From Labyrinthula sp. Ha (Eukaryota; Sar; Bigyra; Labyrinthulida; Labyrinthulaceae), in the NCBI GenBank assembly GCA_015227615.1, contig JAALGZ010000004.1, forward strand, positions 1,240,001 through 1,304,000: DNA of 64,000 nucleotides. The letters run 5' to 3'. Below, in pieces: positions 1 through 11,800 of the stretch (positions are counted from its first letter, which is position 1; each line of letters begins with the position of its first letter). The translations under genes were made by a program, and so were the position numbers. Under the pieces are notes generated by a model. It was not told where the DNA came from, did not search any database, and saw only the letters and a program-made list of their open reading frames with translations.

Positions 1-1400
1 ACCAAGTTAAGTTTATTTCTGCAATTTCGTTATTCTTAGAATCCTTTGGCGTGGCAGAGCCTTGACAGATAACCTAACTTTGGCTTCTTGTGAAATTACT
101 GAAGAATCTACTTTACATGCTGTAATTAACCCTAACGGTACATTGTTTCCCACATTTTATCATTAGCTCAACCTCCGGTACCAGTCTCTAATCAAGAAGC
201 ACCGCGGAACAGAAATGGTTTACCAGAAGGCTTTGATGAGAATAACCCATTCGGGATGCTTATGAGTGCTTTTTTTGAAGGCCCGCCACCAGTTGATGGA
301 GCAACTCCTTCAACTTCTACAGGAGGTCAACCAGAAAACATGGGTAGATATATGGAGCTTGCAACAGATGGAAGAGGAGCTTCTATTACTTTTTCTCGTG
401 GGAATCCCCCATCGAGGACTAGAGGACCTGAACAACCTGCTATGATTGGACCCCAAGTACCGCCACAAACAACGCCAGTTAACCAACAGCTTCAAGGTCG
501 CGCGACATCTAACTCAGCACCCAACCAGAGCTCAGTTGGTCCAACTGTTCGAACTGCTACTCGAAGGCAGGCACGGAACGTAGAACCAATGACACATCGA
601 CGTACGCAACGAATGAGAACACAAGAACCACGTGTTGAAAGAATCCGGTACCAAGGGCTGACTGCTCTCGCATACCATCTTGATGTAAGTTTTACGGTTA
701 TCTTAATTTTTAGGCATACGAGAGGAAGTTATTTTTTCCCTTCCCAGGATGGAGACTCACAAAGAACGGGTTAAGACCAATAAATAAAAGAACGTATTCA
801 CGTCAATCAGAACTGTTGTTTAATCTGCCTATGACTAATCTTGAATTTATGATTAGTGATCTACACGCTTTAGAGGAGCAGTTCAACGTTTTCAGGAACG
901 GGGGAGTCTTTACTCCTGAAACTCGGAATTATTCACCAATGCTCATGAACCTGCATAGACAGTTGCAAACAATGCTTCCCCTGATACTTGTACTGGCTTC
1001 ACGGCACCCAAACTTTGCTTCTGCTGATGTAGTTCTTATTTTAATTTTCAGTTTTAGTATGTAGCGCAGAACAACGGTTTTACCAGGTTAATGACAGGCG
1101 CCTTAGAAGTCTCAGCACAACTGCTACTAAGTATGTCTGCTCATTTACTTTATCATAGACACGGCAAACACATTAAGAGGTGAAGGCTTCGCATATAACC
1201 TCGCCGGAAGGAGCCAACGACGTTCTAGTCAGAGCAACGCTGCGCCATTCGATGCTTTTGATTTGCGAAATTACGCTAGATCAAGCTTAACGCCACAAAT
1301 TCGCGCTGCAGGAGGCTTGCCTCCTATAGTCTCACTAACACCACCAGTTCCACAACCTGCATCACCGGCTCCAGAAACTCAGACAGGAAGTCAAGATTAA
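1..1400 (+). CDS. BAG6-like ubiquitin-like-domain protein, 5' end outside window
   Basis: This is the C-terminal 417 residues of a spliced gene. Exons are 1-10, 40-137, 167-684, 714-1028, 1058-1130 and 1159-1400, with introns of 29, 29, 29, 29 and 28 nt and a TAA stop. The first exons encode the end of a ubiquitin fold (QVKILWRGRALTDNLTL, then a strand and a short tail), which matches the second half of BAG6/ubiquilin UBL domains. A Pro/Ser/Thr/Arg-rich linker follows, then a helical region (about 300-1200) that could correspond to the BAG6 middle domain, and a Pro-rich end. BAG6 proteins hold hydrophobic clients for tail-anchored insertion or degradation. A different UBL protein such as a ubiquilin relative is possible, but no STI1 or UBA motif is seen. 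It converges on PIG-U with 71 nt between stops. The exon structure is well supported by the open frame across all junctions; the family name is less certain. Confidence 0.7.
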
Positions 1401-1471
1401 GCAAATCTTTATCAGATGCAGGCGATATGTCTTGAAGCCAGGAAAAATAGGTAGAAATGTTTTGGGAAGAT

Positions 1472-2913
1472 TTACTTCTGTTTTTTCTTTAACTTATTTT
1501 TATTTTCTAACCTCGTCTTAATCTCAATTCTCATATGCAAGCCATGAATATATCTTTGGCATAACATTATTAAAAACACAAGAAATATCAGGTTTTGAAA
1601 ATAAAAAAAATTGGCGTTGCCAGACTCGATTTGCACCCACAAGTAGAGAAGCAAGGGAAACGTGCACAGAGGAGCGCCAACCCCAAAGATATATAATCCA
1701 ACATGTTTAACTCTTTGAAGGTTTTCCACTTGAGTAAGTAACAGAATAACCCCAATGTTAAGGGTTGCAAGGTTTGGATATGGTCTAAATATTGAATACA
1801 ATAAAAAGAGTAGTGAGTATACATCTTGAGAGTACAAAGTGCAGTTCGTGTATCCTAACAGCGTTAAAGGCATCGTATAGACAAAGGGATGAACAGAAAA
1901 AACAACCATAAAGTAGAACTTGAATTGCGGAAAGGTTTGAGTAAACAAATACCACCAAGTTCCCTAGGCAATAAAAAATAACTTGGAATATACAATATTT
2001 GGAGTCAAATCAGGAGCCTCTAACTGCCTTACCTGAGAGTAATAGAGCAAGTCTTCGAAGGAAAGATTAAAAGGGTCCGTAAGTACCATAGAAAGCGTAA
2101 CAAAAAATGATATGCTACCAATCAGTAAGGGAATAATTACTGGGTTCTGTTTTCCGTTATAGAGAAGAAAAGGAACAATCAGACTGAGTGCGTAAAAATC
2201 AATACATATAAGTAAGGAAAGAGTAACCGCAGCTCTATACGTATTCTTGTTTGCACAAAGTGCAAGAAACGTAAGAAAGAAAATATTTTTAAATATTGAG
2301 GTATTCATAAAATACGTTGACAAAATGGATATTGGGTTCAGATAAAAGAAAGCAAACACAAGTTCAGGAAGGGTTTCGAGAAAAGAGGTGGAGGAGCTTA
2401 GTTCCGCTTCGTTTCTTGGAAAAAATCTATTACGAATATCGAGAGTTCCTAAGGCATTGAATTTATCAGGATCGGATATATTAAATCCAACTTCAGTTGA
2501 GTTACTCAGTTCTATCTCACTTTTATATGAGTTGATTCTGTCCACATTCCAAATTAGTGAAACCAGCTTCTTGAGAAGTAAGGCAAGAAGCAGTTCCAAA
2601 CAGAAGAACACACAATATCGAGTTGAAAAAGAAAAACTAGATATTTTGCTCAAAACCGGAAGGTACAAGATGGAACCGTGATAGATATCTCCCTCGTATG
2701 GATTAATACTGTTCTTATAAAGAAAGACACCTTCTTCAGCTACAAACTCAAAAGAAAGTTCAAGGTACCTGCAGATATGCTGTCAAATGGGGTTTCTAAT
2801 ATAAAATTAAAAGAACGCATTTCAAAAAAGATGGATCTGGAGTTGTGTGTAAGCAACAACAATCCTCTTAAAAGGATTCCATAAAATAACACGTTTTTTG
2901 TTTGATATTTCAT
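1472..2913 (-). CDS. PIGU: PIG-U, GPI transamidase subunit
   Basis: This multi-pass ER membrane protein is a subunit of the GPI transamidase, which attaches GPI anchors to proteins. Exons on the minus strand are 2913-2769, 2739-1994 and 1963-1472, giving 460 residues (human PIG-U has 435). Intron 1 is 29 nt (2740-2768). Intron 2 is 30 nt (1964-1993), in frame and with an in-frame TAG. Family hallmarks: SINPYEGDIYHGS near the N-terminus, NPISIL, the motif TPNIGTWWYLFTQTF (created only by splicing; PIG-U has PNIGLFWYFF) and SGNANFFYF (PIG-U GSANSNFFY). Many hydrophobic segments are present. The start could also be the in-frame ATG at 2940, nine codons upstream. The next gene, ZNF706-like, is on the same strand 174 nt upstream. 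Confidence 0.92.
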
Positions 2914-3087
2914 ATTCCAATGACCAATAACATTACGCAAATAATTTAAATACCCAATGAAAACAGGGAGCTAGAATGGAACCAAGACTAGAAATATTTT
3001 AATAGAACTTCTTCACCAATAAACAAAAAGTATATAACTAGCTTTCAAAAGTTCTTCCATTAACATCCTTGATAATCATTCACCAAC

Positions 3088-3417
3088 TCATAATCCCCAA
3101 GCTTCAGTTATCCCTGGGAAACATGTCTCTAAATTCGATTTTGAGTGCTTACTATCAAAATGTGTTTGTATTTGACCTCTAGCTTTAAAAGTAGGAAACT
3201 TGACCTTGCATATTGTACATATTACCTAAGCTTAACTCAGGAATAAAGGGATTACATTTTCTTGGCTATTACCTGCTCGTTTCTGTTGTCCAGCTTTTCC
3301 ACCTCCACCCACCTTTTCCTTCTGCATTCTTTACATAAAATAAATATATATTAATCACTTTTTGGCATGAGCTGCTTGAGCTGCCCTTTTTTTATTTACG
3401 TTAGAACCTTTTCCCAT
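3088..3417 (-). CDS. ZNF706/At2g23090-like C2H2 zinc-finger microprotein
   Basis: This 89-residue protein comes from three short exons (3417-3359, 3328-3256, 3225-3088), separated by two 30-nt introns. It is too fragmented to show up as an open reading frame. It starts MGKGSNVNKKRAAQAAHAKK, is Lys/Ala/Gln/Gly-rich for about 40 residues, then has one finger: CTICK, then QTHFDSKH (C-x2-C...H-x4-H), followed by a CFPGI tail. The basic N-terminus, the finger spacing and the CFP-type tail match the small 4F5/ZNF706 family (plant At2g23090 ends in CFPHL). The family's function is poorly known, with nucleic-acid-linked roles suggested. Intron 1 ends in AAG rather than TAG, the only such acceptor here; no other acceptor keeps the frame. 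Stop is TGA. Confidence 0.83.
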
Positions 3418-3822
3418 TTAACGAATTTCTTTCTCGAGTAATTCTAAATGTCATAAGAATTAGAAACAGTTTGACATTACCACAGATTTTGAGAAGTTTT
3501 CGGTCATAAAGGTAGTGCTACTCCAGAGTTTTTGAATAGATAATATAACACCCAAGAGTAAAGAAAAGACCAAGCAAAGAGCAGTCTCAGTAAATTATTC
3601 TAGCTGAATAAAATATATTTGGACCTCATATAGTTTGTGTTTTCTTGTCCCTTCTTCGTTCTGTTCATGAGAATGATTGGGTATAGTTAGTGCCTATGAA
3701 GTATAAAAGCGAAAAGAACGCCGGGTGTATTATATAACAAACTTTAAAGCTTTAAATTTTTTCCTGCTTTTATTTTCCAAGTTAGTGATTCTTATTAGGA
3801 ATGGGTTGCGTAAGTTGTTTCT
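3418..3822. other. 405-bp spacer
   Basis: AT-rich spacer between the 5' end of the ZNF706-like gene and the 3' end of SRPBCC copy A, both minus strand. It should hold the promoter of the former and the 3' UTR of the latter. I see no open frame or recognisable motif. Confidence 0.5.
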
Positions 3823-4324
3823 TTACAAGCTAGACTGCAATTCCTTTGCTCTCTTTTCAAAAGCGTTAACCAATCTCGGAATCCCTTCATCGAGGAAACC
3901 TTGCAGGTATGTAACACATCCTAAGTATGTCTTTCCGGTAACTAAATACTTAATTTTACATTTGCTTTCTGATATCTCTTCAAACATAACTTCACCAAGA
4001 TGTTCTTTAAACGGGAGAAATCCAGAGACATATGTATAATGGACTTCATTCGGTCTCTCTGCTTTGACTATTTTTTCTACTGTTCGTGATTTTGCGTGGT
4101 ATCTAACACTAGAATGAAAAAATGGAAAAGTGTTGTACCACCCTAATCCGTCCTCGTCACCTTTCTCTATCATTTCCATACCTGGTAGAGCAAGTCCCTT
4201 TTTATAGTGATCTAAACTCTATAGCAAAAAGCATATCATTACCTTCTAAGTAAATATTGTATGCAACTTCCTTTGATACAGGAAGCTCTCTTTCTACATA
4301 GGTCTTTAGATCATATATGAACAT
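3823..4324 (-). CDS. SRPBCC (START/polyketide-cyclase-like) lipid-pocket protein, copy A
   Basis: This 146-residue cytosolic protein comes from exons 4324-4243, 4211-4139 and 4108-3823. Intron 1 (4212-4242) is 31 nt and intron 2 (4109-4138) is 30 nt. The SRPBCC pattern is clear: YVERELPVSKEVAYNIY (first strand and helix), GLGCVRYH (made by splicing), TVEKIVKAERPNEVHYTYVSG, HLGEVMFEEISESKCKIKY, and a long C-terminal helix. These folds bind hydrophobic ligands or act as cyclases; no substrate can be read from the sequence. Copy B, about 4 kb away, has the same exon lengths, intron positions and intron lengths. Intron 1 contains an earlier TAG that must be skipped. Without intron 2 removed, the protein would carry an alien insert, as in a naive reading from 4179. 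Confidence 0.85.
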
Positions 4325-7300
4325 TTTGATAATAGTCTCTTTGAGTGAATGGATATGTGTTTAAGTTGGTGACGTGTACTGTCAAGTGGTAGGAAAAAAC
4401 ATCGTATCTCACAAGTGGGAACTGAACCGTACTCTTCAATTTCTGTTCTTTCATATAGTAACTCATGGATTGTCTCGATAAAAGGTTTCGAGATTGTATC
4501 GAGATTTTAAATACCGATATTTGTTTGAGACGAGAGCCGTTAATAAATCAAGATGAATAAAACAAAGTGTTTCAGAAAAAATAAAGAAAAGTCAACTAAA
4601 AAACTGCTTTGTTTCTTTTCAGAATTTAAAAACGCACAAAAGGGGTACAGGAGTTATGTTAACTTTTTTTCTAGAAACTAGAAACCAAATAAATTTCAAA
4701 AACATTGCCTGTAGATTTCATTTTCGGGAACATGTGTTAAAACGAAGACTCTACTTTGTTTTTACTTTGTTAAGCTGCTTCTAATGGCTTAATTAAGCAA
4801 TGTCGAAAGTTTAGGCTTACATATTACATTTAAGAAATGAAACTACAAATACTTTCCCAAAGAGGAAACACGCACCAATTGTACAACTGTAGTCTTGTAA
4901 TATTCTTGACAAAGGACCACAACAACACTCGAGCAAAGGAGCGTAATATACTGCTAATCGAAGGAATACAAACTAGTGTCAGTTTTACCTATACTGCAAT
5001 TATAATATGTATTCTTTTGGAAAACCTTTTAATAATGAACTTGGGCGGTCTGATTAAAAAACCCTTTCGTCGTATAAGCAGGTAGCTTAAGTTTGTATTT
5101 CTGCGCAGCGGGCTGAAACAAACTAATGAGGGCGTTTACAATAAATTCCTAAAAACAGTAAGAATCCAAATGCTCCAAATCCGCTAAATATAGAGTTAAG
5201 ATTTCAACAACTGCTTCTACTTCAACCTGAGACATACTCATCTTCTGAACATCTTTGGCTTTAAATGCAGAATTTGTCAAAGAGGTGGTTTTGGGGGGAA
5301 ATAAGAGCTACTCAATGCGGAGAAGCTACATAGAACCATGATACTGTCTTCATGTAAATACTTAAATCATGATGGAGAGTATATGGAAATAGAATTCCAA
5401 CTGACATTAAATTCTATACACAAAAAATTGTAATTGCTGTCTTTGGCTTGCGGGGTCAACATTCCAGTCAACTGAGGAAAGCATAAATAAGTAACAGAAA
5501 CCGTTTTTTTCTCACCATTTGACATATACTTTAGTCAGGGTCAATTATATTAACTTTTTCGAAACCATAAAGTTTGAGGAATGCAGCTGTGAGCTTATTT
5601 TACCATGCTTCAGTGCTCTCACGTACCAAATTCAATGAATCATTAACCGTCTTACCTACTCCAAAGATCGCTCAGTAGTTGGGACTTGCATTTATGAAAG
5701 ATGTACCAAAAGGAACATGCATGTTATTATTACATAAACAAATACATTATAACAGGGTTTCTGAGAGCTTTAGGACGGAACCCATTAGCAGCGCCCAGAT
5801 TGGTATCTCAAATTTGGGTAAGATGTCTAGAAATATGTTGCTTACTTCTAAGTACCACTATATATTCAATTTGACTGTAACATCAACCACCTAATGAATT
5901 TAATCAGTATACACACTACTTTCTTACATGAAACGCAGTGAACTCTGGTCGATTGAACGTCGAGAAAACTTTCAATAGGTAATTAAAAAAGGGGTATTGA
6001 AAAGATTAAAGTACTTTCTGCTATCATTAGTCTATCTTAAAGAAGAATAGAGGCGTGACAAACTCGCAGCCAAGAAAATATCCTTTCCTATTTTATTTGA
6101 GACTACTAATGTCAGCAGTTTCAGAATATTAATTTCTACTTAGAAATTAATGTCTCAGAGACCGTAGGTTATTTGAACTCGCAGCCTATACATGTTTCTT
6201 GAACAAACGCACTCATGAAATGAATAAGGTGATTAACAGTTTTTATATGACGATAATGTCAACAAAAATAGACAACTGTAGACTTAATTTTCTTGAGACA
6301 GGTATACCCCGCCTAACACTCATATTATAACTCATTGCTTGTTCTTAACGAACAGATTGCTACATTAGCGCCAACATCCCCAGTGATATTCTCCAACGTT
6401 AGCTTGATTAGAGCCATAGCACATCTTTCTAAATTGGAATATTTCTTTGAGAGTAAAAACAAAGCTATGTGGATTCCTATTTTGCAAAAAGGGGCATTTC
6501 TTTATGGCAGTCTTAGAATATGTGTTTTGCTTGAGAGTGCATTTTCCAGGTTAATTGTATTAAGATTTAAGTCAAAGCATCATCAAGTCGGTAACTGTAG
6601 ACATTCTCTGGCATAACAAACATAACTTGAGATTAAAGCTCTCCTGCTAATGAGAATAAGTTCTCAAACGTTCCACCATTATATTCTGTTATTAACTTAA
6701 GGACAAATTTTTCAAAAAAAAATCATAGTTAATTTCTTATTACACCGATAATGAGGCGAAAATTAATTAATAACTTTCATCGAGCTCATTACTCATTGCA
6801 GTAAATTATCTCCATATTGTTTTTTTATTTAGTTGCAATAAAATCGACTTAATTTATCTTCAGCGGTAAATAACAGCTCTATTCTGAAGGTCATAACAAC
6901 AGAATAAATCATTTGTGCCGAAATATATTCCCAGAAATAATCTTAAGGTTTAGCTGGATCACTATTTGTTAACATCTTTACTATTTAAGATAAATGAATC
7001 CAACTTTGGATATCATAGAAGCAAATTTTTCTTGTTCAATATATACTGTTACTTTATCTCAATTTATTTTTGATCTCCTGTTACTTGTTCTTCGTTCAAC
7101 TTTGCTCGCCTTGAGTTTCCTCTAACACAACACATCAGAGAGTTTTCGATAGTGTAAGATGTAGTTTCTATGCGAATAAAACTTTAAACTTTAAATTTTA
7201 TTTTAAATCTGTATTTCTTTATGCCAAGTCAACGCGTACAACTAATGTTTTTTTTTGTATGAGGAGAACACGAGCTACACATTGTGCTTCAACTCATTTA

Positions 7301-8370
7301 GGTTTCTTACTACCAGAGAGTATGGAGAGTCATGCAACTGAAGTAACTTCTGACAGTATTTAGTCACAGTACCTCCCGTTCAAGCTTCTGGAAATATTGT
7401 AACATGAATTATCATGGGAGTAGACTAATGGATTTGTTACTAGTGTAGTGTCTTCCACAGCTAGGTGCCGGATTAGATAAATTGACAATATAGCCATAAA
7501 TTCGTACTTTGTATTCTGTTGATTGATGATAATTAAAATTTGCAAGACTGTTTTTATTGATTGTTGAAAATCAGAGTCACAATAATTATTAAGTAATTAT
7601 AGATAAAATTTATTATGTCCGAGGCCAATTGAGCGCTTGACAAGAGAGCAACATTATAAGTTAAGCCGTTTCTCGTAATAATCCCCTATTTTAAGCCTTT
7701 CCATAAAATACATACCCGCTGGAGCTTTACTCACTCTATGTTTGGGCCTTAATAAGAAGGCGAGAGATGTATCTTGTTTTCTAGTTGAATGTCTTGTCAT
7801 ACCTTCTTTACCTAATAATGGAGCTACCATTCTATGAAACTAATTAACTCAACTGGACAATAGCTGCTACAAAAAATAATAGATAAATCTACTCTAAAGA
7901 TGATGTAACAACGAAAAAAATTGTTCTAATACAGGCACGATGTCAAACTTGTATAGAAATTCTGCAGTCTCGTTATTACATTCGAGACTCAAAATATTCC
8001 ATATCCAAGAAAATTCTTTACCAAAACCAGGAAACAATACCAATGCAGTCTCGTATTTTCTTACTCTCACAGAGATATTGTTACACTACATAATACTTTA
8101 TATATGTATATAGAAGTACAATAACCATAGAAACCACGAAATAATAGTGGATAGTAAGTTTTGACCAAACTTTGTACCTCTATTGCTTCTCATATGTTTT
8201 AAAAAAATGTTCTCTAAACTCAAAATTCCTATATCTGGACATAAGAAAATGAAAAGATTGAGACAAGTTTTGAGAACACACTCATCTATGGAGTATTTTG
8301 CTTCAAAGTTCTATTAAAACCAAATGAGTACAAGAACTACTAAGCTCTGTTCTATAAAGATTCCCTTAAG
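4325..8370. other. 4-kb gene desert between SRPBCC copies
   Basis: AT-rich sequence between the two SRPBCC paralogues. Open frames are short and show no family signal. A minus-strand stretch at about 5160-5280 reads open with a helix-like, charged composition but has no start, no splice sites and no homology I recognise. There is no tRNA: T-arm-like strings near 6170 lack pairing. I see no tandem repeat. Confidence 0.5.
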
Positions 8371-8872
8371 TTATAGATCAGCAGCCATTTCTCTAGCTCG
8401 CACCTCCAAAGCGTTTACGATTCTTGGAATCCCTTCATCTAAAAAACTTTGCAAGAAGTTTACATTATCAGCAGTAGTTTTTCCAGTTACCAAGTATTTA
8501 ACCATACATTTGTTCTCTGAAACTTTTTCAAACTTAACTTCACCAAGGTGTTCTTTGAAAGGTAAATCTCCTGAAACGTATTTGTAGTGAACTTCATTTG
8601 GTCTGTCTGCTTTTACTATCTCTTCTACAGTATTGGACTTAGCATGGTATCTCACACTAAATTAAGAAAAGTGAAAAACTATGTACCACCCAAGTCCATC
8701 CGCGTCACCTTCCTTTGTCATTTCCATACCTGTTAAAGCAAGTCCCTGTTTGTAGTGGTCTAAGAATTTTGACAACTAAGATTAGAATACCTTCCAAGTA
8801 TATATTGTATGCTACTTCTTTTGATACAGGAAGTTCTCTTTCTACATAGGTTCTTAAGTTTTTTAAGGACAT
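8371..8872 (-). CDS. SRPBCC (START/polyketide-cyclase-like) lipid-pocket protein, copy B
   Basis: This 146-residue paralogue of copy A comes from exons 8872-8791, 8759-8687 and 8656-8371. Intron 1 (8760-8790) is 31 nt and intron 2 (8657-8686) is 30 nt, the same positions and lengths as in copy A, although the intron sequences have diverged. Residues shared with copy A include TYVERELPVSKEVAYNIYLE, GLGCVRYHAKS, RPNEVHY and the FLDEGIPR turn before the last helix. Most differences are conservative, which argues that both copies are under selection. The function is unknown beyond the hydrophobic-ligand fold. The start ATG follows an A-rich stretch. Same orientation as copy A, so a direct dispersed duplication. 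Confidence 0.86.
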
Positions 8873-11800
8873 TTTTTTGTCTTGAATCTGATTTTGTTTG
8901 GTTTAAAATAGTTATAAATCTTATGATTCAAAGATACAGTTTCATTACAACGAAACCTGGTTATGAACCAGGATTACTTTCTATTCTTGTATGTCGATTA
9001 TCTAATATAGAAAGTCTTATTCTATTAAACGTTAGGTAACGGAATTATTTTTCTAGTTTTATGTAATCCATTCTAAATATTATTATTGAAATTTTCAAAC
9101 GTTACGTTCCATATAGTTTCTAATGAATCATTGAAATTTTTTTATGCAATGATAGTAGATTACCACGGACTATTACAGAATGTGTTCTATGAAAATAAGT
9201 TTTCGCATCCAAAGAAGTTTTTTTTGAACTAAAAATCAATTTATCCATAGAAACAATAAATTTCAAGAAAGATAATAAAATAAGTATGAGATTGTTGCAA
9301 TAGAGGTCAAACCGGGTCAAAGCAAAAGCAACTGAAATATAAATAACATATTCATATACTTGTTCTGTTGACATAAAACTGCAAAATTAATTGAGAAGAA
9401 AGAATTAGTGTCTTTTGTAAACCTCGTTTGTCCAGTTGTCGCACTAGATTAATTTTCGCAACATTCTCATATTCATAAACAGTTGAAAAAATTTCGCGTT
9501 CTTAGATTGGCAGTAACTAAATCTTCTAGCTACATTGGAAATCATTGTTCAATCTTAATTTCAAATATTAAAAACTATTAATTTAATCTCTTTCTTTAGT
9601 TCATTTATTTAATTATCAAAGCAATAAATCTTAAGAGATTTGCTGTGGATGGTATTTGTGTTCCAGTATTCATCTTTTTTGTGTTCTAAGTGAAATAAAA
9701 TAGCCCTTTTGATATCTATTATAGTTCCAATAACAAATACTTACCATACTGAGTTAGTAGTTACCAAAAATATAATCTTTGATGTTTGTTCAAAGAATAT
9801 TATTGACAATTAACAATACAATAACATTTTTTTCTTGGTGATTGAATCTTTTACAAGAGTAAATTTCATATATAGCCAGCCTATACTCCGAACACTTACA
9901 GATCATACTCGGGAGTTAGGCTTCAAATCATAATGGAATAGTGACAACGAAGGCATGTACCATTTTCCTGAACCAATTGACCTAGAGTCAGTCTACTGTC
10001 GTTTAGGAGGGATACAGGACTTTTCTCGACAAGTTTTTCCTCGAGATGGCCTTTATAATAACACTTTCATTGATTTAAAACATTCTAAAAGAACTCTTTA
10101 AGTTTTAAGAAAATTTATTTTTGACTTTGTTTTCAGGGAGATGTAGAATTCTAACTTTAGTGTGAACCCCAGAAGTAAATACATTGTGAGTTCGTTGTCT
10201 CCTCTGGCTTGTAAGATCTTCAAATTCAGCAATGTTGATTATGGGAGGTCTCTAAGCTACATATTTGTGGCTTAGAATTCATTCAATAAGATAAAATACA
10301 TGAAAAGAAGAACTATCTAAAATAGTTCACAAATTGGCACGATAGGTAGTTGTCCTTTCCCTATAGTTCACTTAAAATGTGCACATTAGTATGTCTGCGT
10401 GTAAGCCAAACTATTGCACTGTATACGAAGTCTCCGTTTTTACTGAATACAACTCCGGGGGTGGGAGAAAGTGCTAGCCCTTGAAATAACCCATTGTTAT
10501 ATGATTGTTTAGAACAGCACTTCAAGAAAAAACCGCTGACCACCTGATTAATAGTGAAGAGCACCTCAATATAACTCAACGTGAACAAAAAACAGTCATC
10601 TGTTATTATGAGCCCACTGAGTTAAGGTTAAAAGAGCATCCTGGGTTTATACCGTTGTTATTATTATTGTCTGTTAAGATAACATTCTTTCTGCAATTAT
10701 CTCTGGTGGCTACGGCTATAAGGTGTTGCAACTATACTTCTTACGCTTACTTTTCCTACTCTAAGAATTCACTAGAGTCAGGTCTTAGCTCTGCTGTAGA
10801 AGATTACGAAAAACATCATAATACTATTTCCTCATGGTATTCAGTGATTGGTGCATGATCAAGCTCTCTCTGTTAGTATTTTATTTGAACTCTATTGTGT
10901 GAACTTCTCAATCAGGGTTCTTCTTATTAGAATACCTTGTTATTGAATTCCGTCATCTGGAGTTAAGAGCAGAAAAACTTCAAATTGCGTTTTTAATTGT
11001 TACGTTCATAGTCTGAACGATGATTAAGGGAACCTGAACTTTTAATGAGCTCAGAGTCAACATTAGCTCTGACATAGACAATATGTACTTAGCTCATGTT
11101 ATTCTTTTTGTAATGGTTAAAAAAAGGCAGCTATTGTATAATGTCTAAAGTATAACAAAAAAGAGTGCAACAGAGAAAATACGAAGGTAAATCTTTATTC
11201 AGGAATGATGGCAAGGGTACGATACATCGTGAAAACAACTCTAGGGTCTAGTCAAAATCAAGTACTATCACTTCTCGTTAACACTTCTGGGACCTGAGAT
11301 TCACAAATTATGAAATGGATTGAGAAATTTAGTAGAATAATCAGAGCAACATTGGTGGCTATTCTAATTCTTATCTAAGAAATAGATACTAAATTCTAAG
11401 ACTGTTTAGTCTTAGCTTTTTCTAAAGATAATGTTCAAAGCCTCTGTTCCCAAAATTCTTAAAGCAGGTACTAGATTTGATTGAAATATCTTCAAAGGAT
11501 TAATAATTCTGAATAAAAAGTAAGAAATAGTAAATTATTGGTGTAAACCAGTAGGATTGTATTTATAAATAGTGTTATAGCTGTGTAAACAAAAGCTTAC
11601 TATGTGTCCACTACCAGGGAAGGGAAAAAGCACTTAAATGTGTACACATCAAAGCTACATAAGAAAAGAAACATAAGTTTCCCTTTTGAACAACTTGGTA
11701 TATGTAGTTAAGCTACGCAACAGAACAAAAATAGCTGGCTTAATCACGTTAACACACATAGATTGCTTCTCTGTTAGTGTATGTGAAGTCTCACTTAAAC

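Noticed and set aside
5160-5280. Minus-strand open stretch reading KAKDVQKMSMSQVEVEAVVE
   Set aside because: No start, no splice sites of the local type and no family match; the neighbouring frames close at once. Likely chance.
8950-8985. Possible tRNA-Met on the minus strand (stem CCTGG, loop TTCATAA)
   Set aside because: The arm is a perfect hairpin with a CAT in the loop, but there is no acceptor stem, D-arm A-box or T-arm around it.
10505-10858. 117-codon open frame
   Set aside because: Longest desert frame but with no domain, no coding-type composition and no conserved start context; expected by chance in 64 kb.
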